From Candidatus Microgenomates bacterium (lineage in GTDB: Bacteria; Patescibacteriota; Microgenomatia; Levybacterales; JACOYD01), in NCBI GenBank assembly GCA_016182055.1, contig JACOYD010000024.1, positions 1 to 22,976 of the forward strand: a stretch of DNA of 22,976 bases. Direction: 5' to 3'. The notes under the pieces were generated by a model. That model was not told where the DNA came from. It did no database searches and worked only from the letters and a program-made list of their open reading frames with translations. Made by a program: the position numbers and the translations under genes. Below, in pieces: positions 1-6,426 of this stretch. Every line of letters begins with the position of its first letter. Position 1 is the stretch's first letter.

Positions 1-126
1 CATTTTGAAGAAGATAAGGAGTTTTTATTAGGCAGCGGCGCCGATAGCGTGGTTCAGCCGGAAAAAGAAGCGGGACTTACTATCGCCCAAAAAATCCTCA
101 CCCTATACTCAAAATCCTCTATCTGA
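1..126 (+). CDS. C-terminal end of a probable RCK/TrkA-N domain protein (partial)
   Basis: Frame 1 is open from the first base to a TGA at 124-126 and gives 41 residues. The stretch GSGADSVVQPEKEAGLTIA resembles the end of a TrkA-N/RCK nucleotide-binding domain, where a 'GAD-V-PE-EA' pattern is common in potassium channels and CPA2-type cation:proton antiporters. If so, it is the cytosolic regulatory end of a membrane transporter. Only the tail is present, so the membrane part and the exact family cannot be seen. The next gene follows after 29 nt on the same strand. The family call is an inference from a short match. Confidence 0.5.
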   Translation, partial: HFEEDKEFLLGSGADSVVQPEKEAGLTIAQKILTLYSKSSI

Positions 127-138
127 TACAATATTTTC

Positions 139-144
139 GGAGGT
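139..144 (+). promoter_or_regulatory. Shine-Dalgarno site GGAGGT
   Basis: GGAGGT lies 11 nt before the ATG at 156 and fixes the start of the small basic protein. It is the clearest ribosome binding site in the window. Most other first genes of transcripts here lack one and have a -10 box instead. Confidence 0.7.
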
Positions 145-155
145 GAAAAACTTAT

Positions 156-323
156 ATGGCAAATTATGGCGGATTTTACAAGGGAGATAAGAAAAAGCCC
201 AAAAAAGAGAGGCTGGCGAATTTAGCGGCAAAGGTAGAAGGGCAGGGAGAGTTTGGCGCTCCGGTATTTAGCTTGCCCAAAATTATCCCCAAAGGAAAAA
301 ATAAGAATGAAGAAAACGCATAG
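156..323 (+). CDS. small lysine-rich hypothetical protein, 55 aa
   Basis: The ATG at 156 follows a GGAGGT site at 139-144, and the frame runs 55 codons to TAG at 321-323. The product is basic and probably soluble. It begins MANYGGFYKGDKKKPKKERL and has neither a signal peptide nor a membrane segment. It resembles the small K-rich proteins often found in CPR genomes, but I do not recognise a named family. Its last 17 nt overlap the start of the downstream LytR_C gene at 307, so the two are probably co-translated. The function is unknown. Confidence 0.72.
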   Translation: MANYGGFYKGDKKKPKKERLANLAAKVEGQGEFGAPVFSLPKIIPKGKNKNEENA

Positions 324-1194
324 GAGAAAAAGGCTGGCCTTGCTGCTACTTGCTTTTATAGCCGGCATCATCATTGTTAACGTTATTGTCCGCCAGATAC
401 GCGATTCTGTCTGGGATGGAATACATCATCTTAATATGGCAGTTGATAACGGTGATATAGAAGTTTGGTCTATTGAGCCTTCATCGAAGCATATTTTTCG
501 CTTGCTGGTGCCGCAAAACATGTATCTTGATATTCCTTCCTACGGTGCTTACCGGGCCGCGGCTGTGGGGAAATTGTCACTTCTTGAACAAAAAGACGGT
601 TCGCTCCTGGGCAGCGGTCTTTCGCAAACGCTGGCAGTGCCCATTGACGCTGTGGTGGTGCGTAGAGAGGGAAGAGAAGACAATTTCAGCCCAACCAGCA
701 CTTTTTGGCTGGGAGAAATACAGGGTCGAGTTACAAATTTTACTTCTTTTGATTTATTAAGGCTGTGGTTTTTTTTCTTATCGGTTAAAAAAGAATCTAT
801 AGAAACAATTAATCTGGCCCAGGCAGATGCTGTTTTCCAAGAAGTCCTGCCGGATCAAACAGAGCGGCTAAAAATTGACAGCAGCCGTTTTTCCAAACTT
901 GCCAAAAAATACTTTACAGATATCAGTATAGAAAAAGAAGGGTTGACAATTGAGATTATTAACGGTACCTCACAGGAGGGAACTGCCAATAGCCTGGCCT
1001 TGCTTTTGACAAATATCGGGGCGTCAGTTATAAATACTTCCAGGGGAGAAAACAGGAGTCAAACTGAAATATTTACTAAAAGCCGGGGCTATACTGTTTC
1101 CAAAATTGCCTACATTACCAGCGGCAAAATTTACCATGATTTACCAAAAGACAGCCGGGCGGATATTCTGGTGATATTGGGGGAGGATAAATAG
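307..1194 (+). CDS. membrane-anchored LytR_C domain protein, 295 aa
   Basis: The frame is open from a TTG at 253, but the better start is the ATG at 307: AAAGGA lies about 10 nt upstream and it makes a normal short overlap with the preceding gene. The N-terminus is a basic stretch followed by one hydrophobic segment at about residues 9-28, so the protein is anchored with its bulk outside. The last ~85 residues contain EIINGTSQEGTANSLA and a DILVILGED-type end, typical of the LytR/CpsA/Psr C-terminal domain (LytR_C). There is no catalytic LCP domain, so a role in the cell envelope is an inference. It is followed with a 1-nt overlap by the next gene. Confidence 0.75.
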   Translation: MKKTHRRKRLALLLLAFIAGIIIVNVIVRQIRDSVWDGIHHLNMAVDNGDIEVWSIEPSSKHIFRLLVPQNMYLDIPSYGAYRAAAVGKLSLLEQKDGSLLGSGLSQTLAVPIDAVVVRREGREDNFSPTSTFWLGEIQGRVTNFTSFDLLRLWFFFLSVKKESIETINLAQADAVFQEVLPDQTERLKIDSSRFSKLAKKYFTDISIEKEGLTIEIINGTSQEGTANSLALLLTNIGASVINTSRGENRSQTEIFTKSRGYTVSKIAYITSGKIYHDLPKDSRADILVILGEDK

Positions 1195-1463
1195 TGCTTA
1201 TAATTTTTATTATTGTACTTATTATTATTTCTTTTCTGTGGGCGCTTTGGAGTCTTTCCGGAGAGCATTCATCTTCATCAAAAAACTGGCGAAAAAGGGT
1301 CAAAGCAGAATTAAGGCACGGCAGAGTTATTTTTTACGATTCGGCCTCTTCGGGGGCTGGTTCGGGTCCTCCTTTGAGCTCTTCCTCCTCGTCTGAATCC
1401 TCCAGCCGGGAAACTTCCGGTTTATCTTCCTCCGCCAAAGCCTCATCGCGGACAAAGGGATAA
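1194..1463 (+). CDS. small membrane protein with Ser-rich tail, 89 aa
   Basis: The GTG at 1194 overlaps the last base of the LytR_C stop codon (1192-1194), suggesting coupled translation. Residues 1-20 are a strong hydrophobic segment, followed by a basic stretch with KNWRKRVKAELRHGRVIFYD. From about residue 50 the protein is almost only Ser, Ala and Gly. That tail (1334-1463) lies antisense to the acidic tail of the TPR gene, so it may be partly non-functional. The membrane and basic part look genuinely coding because they lie outside the overlap. No known family is recognised. Confidence 0.55.
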   Translation: MLIIFIIVLIIISFLWALWSLSGEHSSSSKNWRKRVKAELRHGRVIFYDSASSGAGSGPPLSSSSSSESSSRETSGLSSSAKASSRTKG

Positions 1464-2092
1464 TAGGTGGAGCCGCGGCCCAAAAACGACGGCTGGTTTT
1501 TGAATTTTGGCTGTCTGTGAAGTTCGCGAATAAATATGGAAACGCTATTTTTATCCACGGATTTAATATAAGCCTCATATTTATTGCCCCCTTTTATCAA
1601 AACATACAGTCTTTTGGCAATATCGTCGGGCAAGGCGCCAATGTAGGCTCCTTCCACAGCCGTTACAGTAATGCCGCGGCGTCTGGGCAGCAAAAGTACC
1701 TGATTGGTCGGCTGCAGCATGGAGATAATTTTGGCTTCGGCCAAGTGGATGAGAGCGGCAATTTTGGTTTTGCCGACTTCTTCCACAAACAACCCCTGAA
1801 AACCGGTACTTTGACCATTATTGGTTGATGGTGAAACTTTTCTGCCGGCAAAAAGCGAGAGTCTTTTTAAGTTTTTAATAGCAATAGGATTGAATTTATT
1901 AATAGACAAAACTTTATTATATATTTGTCGGGCCTCTTTTATGCGGCCGGTTTCCAGATAGGCGAAAGCCAGACGGTTGAGGGCCTCTATATCATGGGGG
2001 GTTTCTTTGAGAATGGCGCGGTTAAGTTCAATGGCTTTGTCAAAATTTCGCTTGAGGGTTTCGGAAATTGCGGCCTGGGCAAGGTTTGACAT
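1334..2092 (-). CDS. TPR protein with a C-terminal HIRAN-like region, 252 aa
   Basis: Residues ~8-67 hold two tetratricopeptide-like helical pairs (for example IEALNRLAFAYLETGRIKEA), indicating a protein-protein interaction surface. A later part (VEGAYIGALPDDIAKRL, then a strand ending SIFIRE) loosely resembles a HIRAN-type fold, which is an inference only. The last ~40 residues are acidic and low-complexity. The frame is open further upstream to a TTG at 2113, but I choose the ATG at 2092: the protein then begins MSNLAQAAIS and a promoter sits immediately in front. There is no signal peptide, so it should be cytoplasmic. It converges on the gene at 1194-1463 with 130 nt of overlap. Confidence 0.72.
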   Translation of the reverse strand: MSNLAQAAISETLKRNFDKAIELNRAILKETPHDIEALNRLAFAYLETGRIKEARQIYNKVLSINKFNPIAIKNLKRLSLFAGRKVSPSTNNGQSTGFQGLFVEEVGKTKIAALIHLAEAKIISMLQPTNQVLLLPRRRGITVTAVEGAYIGALPDDIAKRLYVLIKGGNKYEAYIKSVDKNSVSIFIRELHRQPKFKNQPSFLGRGSTYYPFVRDEALAEEDKPEVSRLEDSDEEEELKGGPEPAPEEAES

Positions 2093-2102
2093 AATGCACA
2101 AT

Positions 2103-2130
2103 ATCATAATCAATTTTGGCCAAAAGTCAA
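2103..2130 (-). promoter_or_regulatory. promoter of the TPR gene, leaderless arrangement
   Basis: On the minus strand, TTGACT (2130-2125) and TATGAT (2108-2103) are 16 bp apart. The -10 ends 10 nt before the ATG at 2092, so the transcript would start only about 3 nt before the start codon. No Shine-Dalgarno site is present. Confidence 0.55.
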
Positions 2131-2861
2131 GAGGAGAAATGGTATTCTAGAGAAGAGTGGCGAAGATTTTCCGCCACAGCAGTAATGACTGGTTGATTTC
2201 TTAGAAAATCAATATCATCCAAACGGCCGATAAAATCTTCAAGATAGGAAAAAAGTTGTTGTTGATATTGAATTTGAACATCGGCAGGCTGCATGCCTCT
2301 TTTCACTAAAAATTTTAACAAATCAGGGTATCTTTTAATCAAGTTTAGCTCTAGTTGACTTTTCAGACCGAGTTCTCTTGCTATAGTGATAAGAAGTTCA
2401 TGTTCTGCCTGGGTCATAACTGCCTGCCAGTTGTCTAGCGAGGGGTTTTGTCGAAGACCATTATAGCTTAAGTAGCGAACTGTATCTTTCAAATCTGGAC
2501 GATTGCGCCAAAAAATGTGCATAGCATCTTCGGATGTTCGGGCATTGGCTTCATAAAAAGGATGAATGAGAATAAATATCCACTGAAAGGCAGAGAGATA
2601 ATCATAAATAGTGTTTCCGTTTACTTTTGGGTCTATTGAGTTTCTGGGAAAAAGCTCATCCATTTTTTCCACAAGTTTTCCTAACAGATGGGGAGTTTTC
2701 GCAAAATCTACGCCATATAGCATTTCACCAGCGATGGTAATTTCTACAGGTAACAAATCTTGTGAACGAACAATGCCGGCAATTCCATCATTCAATTCAG
2801 GGTGAGAAAGATAGCTTTTTGCTTGTGAATCGTAAAGTAGATAATGCTCATTACCTCTCAT
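2127..2861 (-). CDS. Fic/Doc-like protein with degenerate catalytic motif
   Basis: The helix-loop IHPFYEANARTSEDAM (His at residue 100 counted from the ATG at 2861) matches the Fic signature HPFx(D/E)GN(G/K)RxxR in layout. The His, Pro, Phe, acidic, Asn and first Arg positions are kept, but both glycines are Ala and the last Arg is Glu. Fic enzymes transfer AMP or other phosphate groups to proteins; here activity may be altered or lost. The ATG at 2861 is probably not the true start. The frame stays open to 3137 with no ATG, GTG or TTG, and adds ~90 protein-like residues, so the 5' end looks frameshifted. The C-terminal ~100 residues are helical with no known domain. Confidence 0.6.
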   Translation of the reverse strand: MRGNEHYLLYDSQAKSYLSHPELNDGIAGIVRSQDLLPVEITIAGEMLYGVDFAKTPHLLGKLVEKMDELFPRNSIDPKVNGNTIYDYLSAFQWIFILIHPFYEANARTSEDAMHIFWRNRPDLKDTVRYLSYNGLRQNPSLDNWQAVMTQAEHELLITIARELGLKSQLELNLIKRYPDLLKFLVKRGMQPADVQIQYQQQLFSYLEDFIGRLDDIDFLRNQPVITAVAENLRHSSLEYHFSS

Positions 2862-3187
2862 GTGGGCTCGGTGTATTAGCCTGATTTGCGTTAAAGTGTC
2901 GATGCCAAGCCGATGACAAAAGGGAAGCAGTCTTGCCCGAATGCGGTCGGTGCTTTTGATGCGCCTGTCAGTGGCACCGTTTTCTTGATCTAGCGGATTA
3001 GAGATAGTCCAAGCCAGCCGGTCGGCTAGAGAGTTTCTGTCGGATGGGGGAGGAGAAAATAGTAGCTGTTCCAGCTCATATGGCTGCCAACCACCAAATT
3101 CTCCCTGCCCATCGCCAGCACCCGTCCGACTTTTTGACTAACCACCTCTTTTAGTGAATGATGACCAACTCTTTCAGCCAGCGCCAT
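2862..3187 (-). pseudogene. displaced 5' part of the Fic-like gene (frameshift)
   Basis: Two overlapping minus-strand frames occur here. One begins at an ATG at 3187 (MALAERVGHHSLKEVVSQKV) and runs 53 codons to a TAG at 3026-3028. The other is the frame of the Fic-like gene, open from 3137 down with residues such as WQPYELEQLL and DRLAWTISNPL but no start codon. The simplest reading is one gene starting at 3187 with a 1-nt-type shift between 3137 and 3028. An independent small gene followed by a Fic gene using a rare start codon is the alternative. Confidence 0.5.
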
Positions 3188-3196
3188 AAGATCTAT

Positions 3197-3226
3197 ATTT
3201 TATCCTATAGAGATGGGCTAAAGCAA
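3197..3226 (-). promoter_or_regulatory. weak promoter for the ATG at 3187
   Basis: On the minus strand TTGCTT (3226-3221) and TAAAAT (3202-3197) are 18 bp apart. The -10 ends 9 nt before the ATG at 3187, the same geometry as the stronger promoters in this window. The -35 match is poor. The stretch 3188-3417 otherwise holds only the yebC promoter and one palindrome. Confidence 0.35.
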
Positions 3227-3242
3227 ATTATTTCAGTACACG

Positions 3243-3263
3243 CTCCCAGGCCTGGCCTGGGAG
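3243..3263. repeat. perfect 10-bp inverted repeat, 1-nt centre
   Basis: CTCCCAGGCC at 3243-3252 and its exact complement at 3254-3263 flank a single T. It lies in the spacer between the divergent Fic-like gene and yebC. It has no T-run after it on either strand, so it is not a standard terminator. It may belong to the palindromic repeats described elsewhere in this window. Confidence 0.7.
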
Positions 3264-3377
3264 GCTACAATAATCTTCTATTACTGGATCGTAGCCTCAA
3301 ACCGATCCCGTTTCGGAAGGAAGTCCGTTTCGAAAAGAGGTTTATATCCCGGGGTTTAGTTCAGTGAAATAGCCGTC

Positions 3378-3407
3378 TTCGAAATTTCAAATCATACGTG
3401 ATATAAT
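3378..3407 (+). promoter_or_regulatory. yebC promoter, leaderless arrangement
   Basis: A perfect TATAAT at 3402-3407 ends 10 nt before the yebC ATG at 3418, and no Shine-Dalgarno site is present. The -35 (TTCGAA at 3378-3383, 18 bp away) is poor. The short distance implies a leader of only a few bases. Confidence 0.5.
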
Positions 3408-3417
3408 TAACAGCGTT

Positions 3418-4173
3418 ATGTCCGGGCACAGTAAGTGGGCGCAGATTAAAAGGCAAAAAGGGACGGCGGACGTTAAGCGCGGATTAGCTTTTACTAAACT
3501 GGCCAACGCCATCACCATTGCCGTGCGGGCGGGTGGGGGAATCGCCGATCCTGAAAGTAATTTCAAACTTCGTTTGACTATCGAAAAAGCCCGCACTGCT
3601 AACATGCCCAAGGAAAATATCCAGCGGGCCATTGACAGGGGAAAGGCCCCACTTCGCCAAGGCTCCGCGGGGCTAGAAGAAGTGGTTTATGAGGGGTTTG
3701 GGCCGGGGGGCATTGCCGTGATTATTGAATGTGTGACAGATAATAAGGAGCGGACGCGGTCGGAGGTGAGAAGCATTTTTGATAAAAATGGGGGAACGCT
3801 TGGGCAGGCAGGATCAGTTTCTTACCAATTTGAAAAAGTCGGACTTATTACAGTTGGCAAAAACAATCAAACATTTGACGAGATATTTACTATTGCGGTT
3901 GATCACGGCGCGCAAGATATAGAAGAGGCAGAAGAGGAAGTGTTTATTTATACCGATACGCCGGCACTTAAGCAAACAAAAGAGTCTTTGGAAAAAGCAG
4001 GACTTGCTATTATTGAAGCACAGCTCTACCGCAAGCCCACTGTGACAATTCCCGTTGGCGATAAAGAACTGGCTGATAAAATAATTTCTTTTGTGGAAAA
4101 GCTGGAAAACCTTGATGATGTACAAAAAGTTTATTCAAATTTTGATATTAGTAACGAATTGTTAAATGGTTAA
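3418..4173 (+). CDS. yebC: YebC/PmpR-family protein, 251 aa
   Basis: The product starts MSGHSKWAQIKRQKGTADVK, the hallmark of the YebC/PmpR family, and continues with NMPKENIQRAIDRG and YEGFGPGGIAVIIECVTDN. Length is normal for the family (~240-250). Members bind DNA or, in recent work, assist ribosomes on polyproline-type stalls, and they act in the cytoplasm. yebC next to ruvC is a widespread bacterial arrangement, seen here with a 58-nt gap. The loop after DRG carries a repeat-derived segment, APLRQGSAG, in place of the usual Gly/Asp-rich loop. The start is supported by the family N-terminus and the -10 box just upstream. Confidence 0.95.
   Translation: MSGHSKWAQIKRQKGTADVKRGLAFTKLANAITIAVRAGGGIADPESNFKLRLTIEKARTANMPKENIQRAIDRGKAPLRQGSAGLEEVVYEGFGPGGIAVIIECVTDNKERTRSEVRSIFDKNGGTLGQAGSVSYQFEKVGLITVGKNNQTFDEIFTIAVDHGAQDIEEAEEEVFIYTDTPALKQTKESLEKAGLAIIEAQLYRKPTVTIPVGDKELADKIISFVEKLENLDDVQKVYSNFDISNELLNG
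3645..3674 (+). repeat. in-frame repeat inside yebC (PLRQ-encoding)
   Basis: Arms at 3646-3650 and 3669-3673 (GCCCC/GGGGC) enclose CTTCGCCAAGGC. A near-identical core, CTTCGCCAAAGC, occurs on the minus strand of the transaldolase gene at 8322-8350; both are read in the same frame as PLRQ. This suggests one mobile or slippage-prone element tolerated inside coding sequence. Confidence 0.45.
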
Positions 4174-4188
4174 ATTGCTAAATTGTTA

Positions 4189-4235
4189 ACAATACAACAA
4201 TGAGCAAGCGATAGCTTGCAACAATATAACAATGA
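4189..4235 (+). repeat. duplicated 15-mer flanking a hairpin, before ruvC
   Basis: ACAATACAACAATGA (4189-4203) and ACAATATAACAATGA (4221-4235) differ at one base. Between them is a 6-bp hairpin GCAAGC-GATA-GCTTGC (4204-4219). The second copy includes the ruvC ATG at 4232. This looks like a duplication or an insertion with target repeats that remade the ruvC 5' end. No T-run follows the hairpin, so it is not an obvious terminator. Confidence 0.6.
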
Positions 4236-4756
4236 TAATACTAGGTATTGATCCCGGAACTGCCAGGATGGGATGGGGGGTAATCGAAATTAAAAATCAA
4301 CCCATTCGACAAGCTCAGGGCAAGAAATCAAAAATCAAAAATAAGATAAATCTTTTGGGGTATGGGTGTGTGGTGACGGATAAAAACGACGGAGTGGGGA
4401 AGAGGTTACTGGTGTTGCGACGAGAATTAAAAAAGCTGATAATCGATCATCAGCCGGACCTGATGGCAATTGAGCGGTTGTTTTTTGGCATGAATGCCAA
4501 AACAGCCATTGCGGTCGGGCAGGCAACCGGGGTGATTATGTTGACAGCCGGCGAACTTAAGATTCCCACTGTAGAATATACCGGGCTGCAAGTCAAGCTG
4601 ACGGTGGCCGGACATGGCCGGGCGGACAAAAAAGTTCTGCAAACCAACGTCCGTCGTTTTTTGGGTATCAATAACCTAAGTTTTAAGGGAAAGAAAAAAG
4701 GCTGGGATGATGCTTCCGACGCTTTAGCCATTGCCATTTGTCACGTTCTCAAGTAA
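4232..4756 (+). CDS. ruvC: Holliday junction resolvase RuvC, 174 aa
   Basis: RuvC cuts Holliday junctions with RuvAB during recombination and repair. The sequence begins MIILGIDPGTARMGWGVIE with catalytic Asp7, has Glu81 in AIERLFFG, and ends WDDASDALAIAICH with Asp160 and Asp163, matching the four acidic residues of the family. Length is typical. After residue ~20 there is an unusual insert (PIRQAQGKKSKIKNK) before the next strand (LLGYGCVVT). It is encoded by a short repeat also found outside genes at 5608. The membrane protein at 4760 follows after 3 nt, so they share a transcript. Confidence 0.96.
   Translation: MIILGIDPGTARMGWGVIEIKNQPIRQAQGKKSKIKNKINLLGYGCVVTDKNDGVGKRLLVLRRELKKLIIDHQPDLMAIERLFFGMNAKTAIAVGQATGVIMLTAGELKIPTVEYTGLQVKLTVAGHGRADKKVLQTNVRRFLGINNLSFKGKKKGWDDASDALAIAICHVLK
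4301..4320 (+). repeat. in-frame repeat inside ruvC
   Basis: The 13-mer TTCGACAAGCTCA (4305-4317) lies in a region encoding PIRQAQG, which is absent from ordinary RuvC proteins. The same 13-mer is found between genes at 5608-5620. Similar 'TTCGACAAGCTCAGGG' strings are, to my knowledge, frequent in CPR assemblies. Confidence 0.65.
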
Positions 4757-4759
4757 TTT

Positions 4760-5569
4760 ATGCCAGAACGACGATTACCGAATTTTTTGCCCAAGTTATC
4801 AAAACGAAATAAATTTGTTTTGGGCACTCTCTTTTTGACATTTGGTCTTTTGGCTGCTTTTTTGGCGGGACCGGATCTGGGTAACCAGTCGGTAGCTTTG
4901 GTAGCAATTTTATCTATCATGGTAACGTTTTTTTCTTTGGGTGAGGATTTACCCAAAAGAAAGCAGGCCATGATTGTTTTCCTGCCCGGGGTTCTCTTTA
5001 CATTGGCGTGCGGCTTATTTTATTTTGTCTTGCCGGCTCGCTGGGCCACCCGGCTTGTTATGCTCTCTATTTTTGGCGGCGGATTCTACGCCACTTTGCT
5101 GGTGCAAAATATCTATACAATTTCGGTAGCCAGAAGCATAAAACTTTTACAGGCCGCCCGCACCATTGGTTTTTTACTTTCGGTGCTTTCAGCTTTTGGT
5201 CTTTACTACATCTTGTTTTCTCTCCATACTTTTTTGCCGCTTTTGATAATCGGCCTTTTTGCAATCTCCTTTTTACTGATTGTTCCCGTTATTTGGAGTG
5301 TGAGTCTGGGAGAGTTTGTGGGAAAAGAGGAAATTACCTACGCCGGCGTTCTGGCACTGGTGCTTTCGGAAATTGGCGCCTTTCTTAGTTTTTGGCCGGT
5401 TTCTGTAACTTTTGCGGCCATTTTTTTGGCGGGAAATTTCTATACTTTTGTGGGCCTACTTCAGCATTGGCTGGAGCACAGGCTCTTTAAAAGAGTGCTG
5501 TGGGAATTTATTTGGGGAGCGATTATTCTTTTTACCATTCTTTTTTTCACCGCCAAATGGGGCGGATGA
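4760..5569 (+). CDS. polytopic membrane protein of unknown function, 269 aa
   Basis: The ATG at 4760 lies 3 nt after the ruvC stop codon. After a basic N-terminus (PKLSKRNK) the protein is almost entirely hydrophobic, with roughly seven or eight membrane segments and only short loops. The last helix is followed by the end AKWGG. No signature of a transporter, enzyme or channel is visible. The link to yebC-ruvC is only positional. The reading is strong because of its length and hydrophobic periodicity, but the function is unknown. Confidence 0.8.
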   Translation: MPERRLPNFLPKLSKRNKFVLGTLFLTFGLLAAFLAGPDLGNQSVALVAILSIMVTFFSLGEDLPKRKQAMIVFLPGVLFTLACGLFYFVLPARWATRLVMLSIFGGGFYATLLVQNIYTISVARSIKLLQAARTIGFLLSVLSAFGLYYILFSLHTFLPLLIIGLFAISFLLIVPVIWSVSLGEFVGKEEITYAGVLALVLSEIGAFLSFWPVSVTFAAIFLAGNFYTFVGLLQHWLEHRLFKRVLWEFIWGAIILFTILFFTAKWGG

Positions 5570-5603
5570 AAAATTTGAGGGACTGATGGCGGGGAAGAGG
5601 GGA

Positions 5604-5623
5604 GCCTTTCGACAAGCTCAAGG
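5604..5623 (+). repeat. second copy of the ruvC-type repeat
   Basis: TTCGACAAGCTCA at 5608-5620 is identical to 4305-4317 inside ruvC. Here it is in the spacer just upstream of a predicted promoter. Confidence 0.6.
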
Positions 5624-5638
5624 TTAAAGTGATATAGT

Positions 5639-5667
5639 TTGATACATATAACAGTAAAGCCTATAAT
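5639..5667 (+). promoter_or_regulatory. promoter facing the gene-free region
   Basis: TTGATA (5639-5644) and a perfect TATAAT (5662-5667) are 17 bp apart. Unlike the other promoters here, no convincing start codon or reading frame follows, which points to an RNA product. A single DnaA-box-like TGTGGATAA (5667-5675) overlaps the end of the -10. Confidence 0.55.
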
Positions 5668-5673
5668 GTGGAT

Positions 5674-6425
5674 AATTATTTTCACGAATTTTTGCGAAGT
5701 TTTTCACAGCTTGCCAGCTGACTGCTTTTATCTGCTTTGGAGGAGAAGAGGCTTACTCTGTTGTTTGTTTTCTTTTAGCAAAGACGTAATTTCCCTGCGT
5801 AAAAAAATAGTTTAGACCATACGAATAGGCTAAAGCTGATTGTATGCTATATTACAAAACTCATATTTTCAAGGCCAAAATTAATAGTTTAGCCCACAAC
5901 AAAGGGCTAAACATAAAAAACCCGAAAAAGGCTTCTTCTCTTTGATTCTTTAGCAAATAAACCATATTAATTGCCATCAATCTATCTTCTTTTAGCTTCA
6001 AAATTATACGTTTAGAGCATAATAATCTGCTAAATATAATCAACCATCGCTTTTGTAGGAGAGAGGCTGAATAATAATAATTCATGCTATGCAATCACTT
6101 GCCATGTATGTGCAGGTGTTCCATTGATGGCAGGACTTTCTACGAGGGAGTAGTAAGTGAGCTCCTCTTCTTAGCTGGGTATGGATCAGCAGAGCGTAAC
6201 TCTTAAAAAAGAGTGTTAAAAGGAAAGGGAAGCAAATGGTACTACGTCGTACAATAATACTTTTACGACGTTAGCCAGGCTGGTTGGGAGAAGAGCGGCT
6301 TTTGAACAATTTGGCTTATCCGGTGTTATTTTTGTAGAATCTTATTTTGTTAGGCTACTCTTCTTGGCAATAAATTCCTCTCAAAAACCCGAACCCGTCT
6401 CAATCCCCTACTATGGGATGTTGAG
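5674..6425 (+). ncRNA. candidate structured RNA, about 0.7 kb, family not recognised
   Basis: This stretch has no convincing gene. It follows a good promoter and is rich in hairpins. A 10-mer, AATAGTTTAG, begins two of them: 5810-5836 (7 bp with one bulge) and 5887-5912 (9 bp perfect, GTTTAGCCC pairing with GGGCTAAAC). A weaker one is at 6011-6034. An 8-bp perfect stem, ACGTCGTA/TACGACGT, is at 6244-6271. Purine tracts (5739-5751, 6057-6066, 6286-6295) alternate with complementary-type pyrimidine tracts (5932-5940, 6162-6173, 6358-6365), suggesting three repeated units. It does not match tmRNA, RNase P RNA or rRNA by eye. The ends are approximate, and the strand rests on the promoter only. 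Confidence 0.35.
6383..6425 (-). terminator. possible terminator of the frameshifted secreted-protein gene
   Basis: Two bases past the minus-strand stop at 6427 is a hairpin with arms CTCAA/TTGAG plus TCCC/GGGA (6399-6425). A T5 run lies 11 nt further on (6387-6383). The distance to the T-run is longer than usual, so termination is uncertain. Confidence 0.3.
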
Positions 6426-6426
6426 G

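Noticed and set aside
3158..3367. Plus-strand reading frame of 69 codons between the Fic-like gene and yebC
   Set aside because: It runs through a perfect palindrome, overlaps the start of the minus-strand gene, has no ribosome binding site or promoter in place, and its product has no recognisable features.
5667..5675. TGTGGATAA as a DnaA box marking an origin
   Set aside because: It is a single perfect box with no cluster, no dnaA or dnaN nearby, and it lies between converging transcription units.
5861..6094. Minus-strand reading frame of 77 codons in the gene-free region
   Set aside because: It crosses two hairpins, lacks a promoter or ribosome binding site and its composition follows the AT-rich base content.
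6236..6274. Twelve-codon Arg-rich peptide after AGGAAAGGGA, a possible leader peptide
   Set aside because: The repeated CGT-type codons come from the 8-bp stem at 6244-6271, and no regulated gene follows on that strand.
5674..6425. tmRNA or RNase P RNA as identity of the gene-free region
   Set aside because: No paired tmRNA ends, no TTCGAC near a 5' end and no tag frame were found. An AAAGTCC on the minus strand near 6130-6150 recalls the RNase P P4 region, but the matching 3' block is absent.
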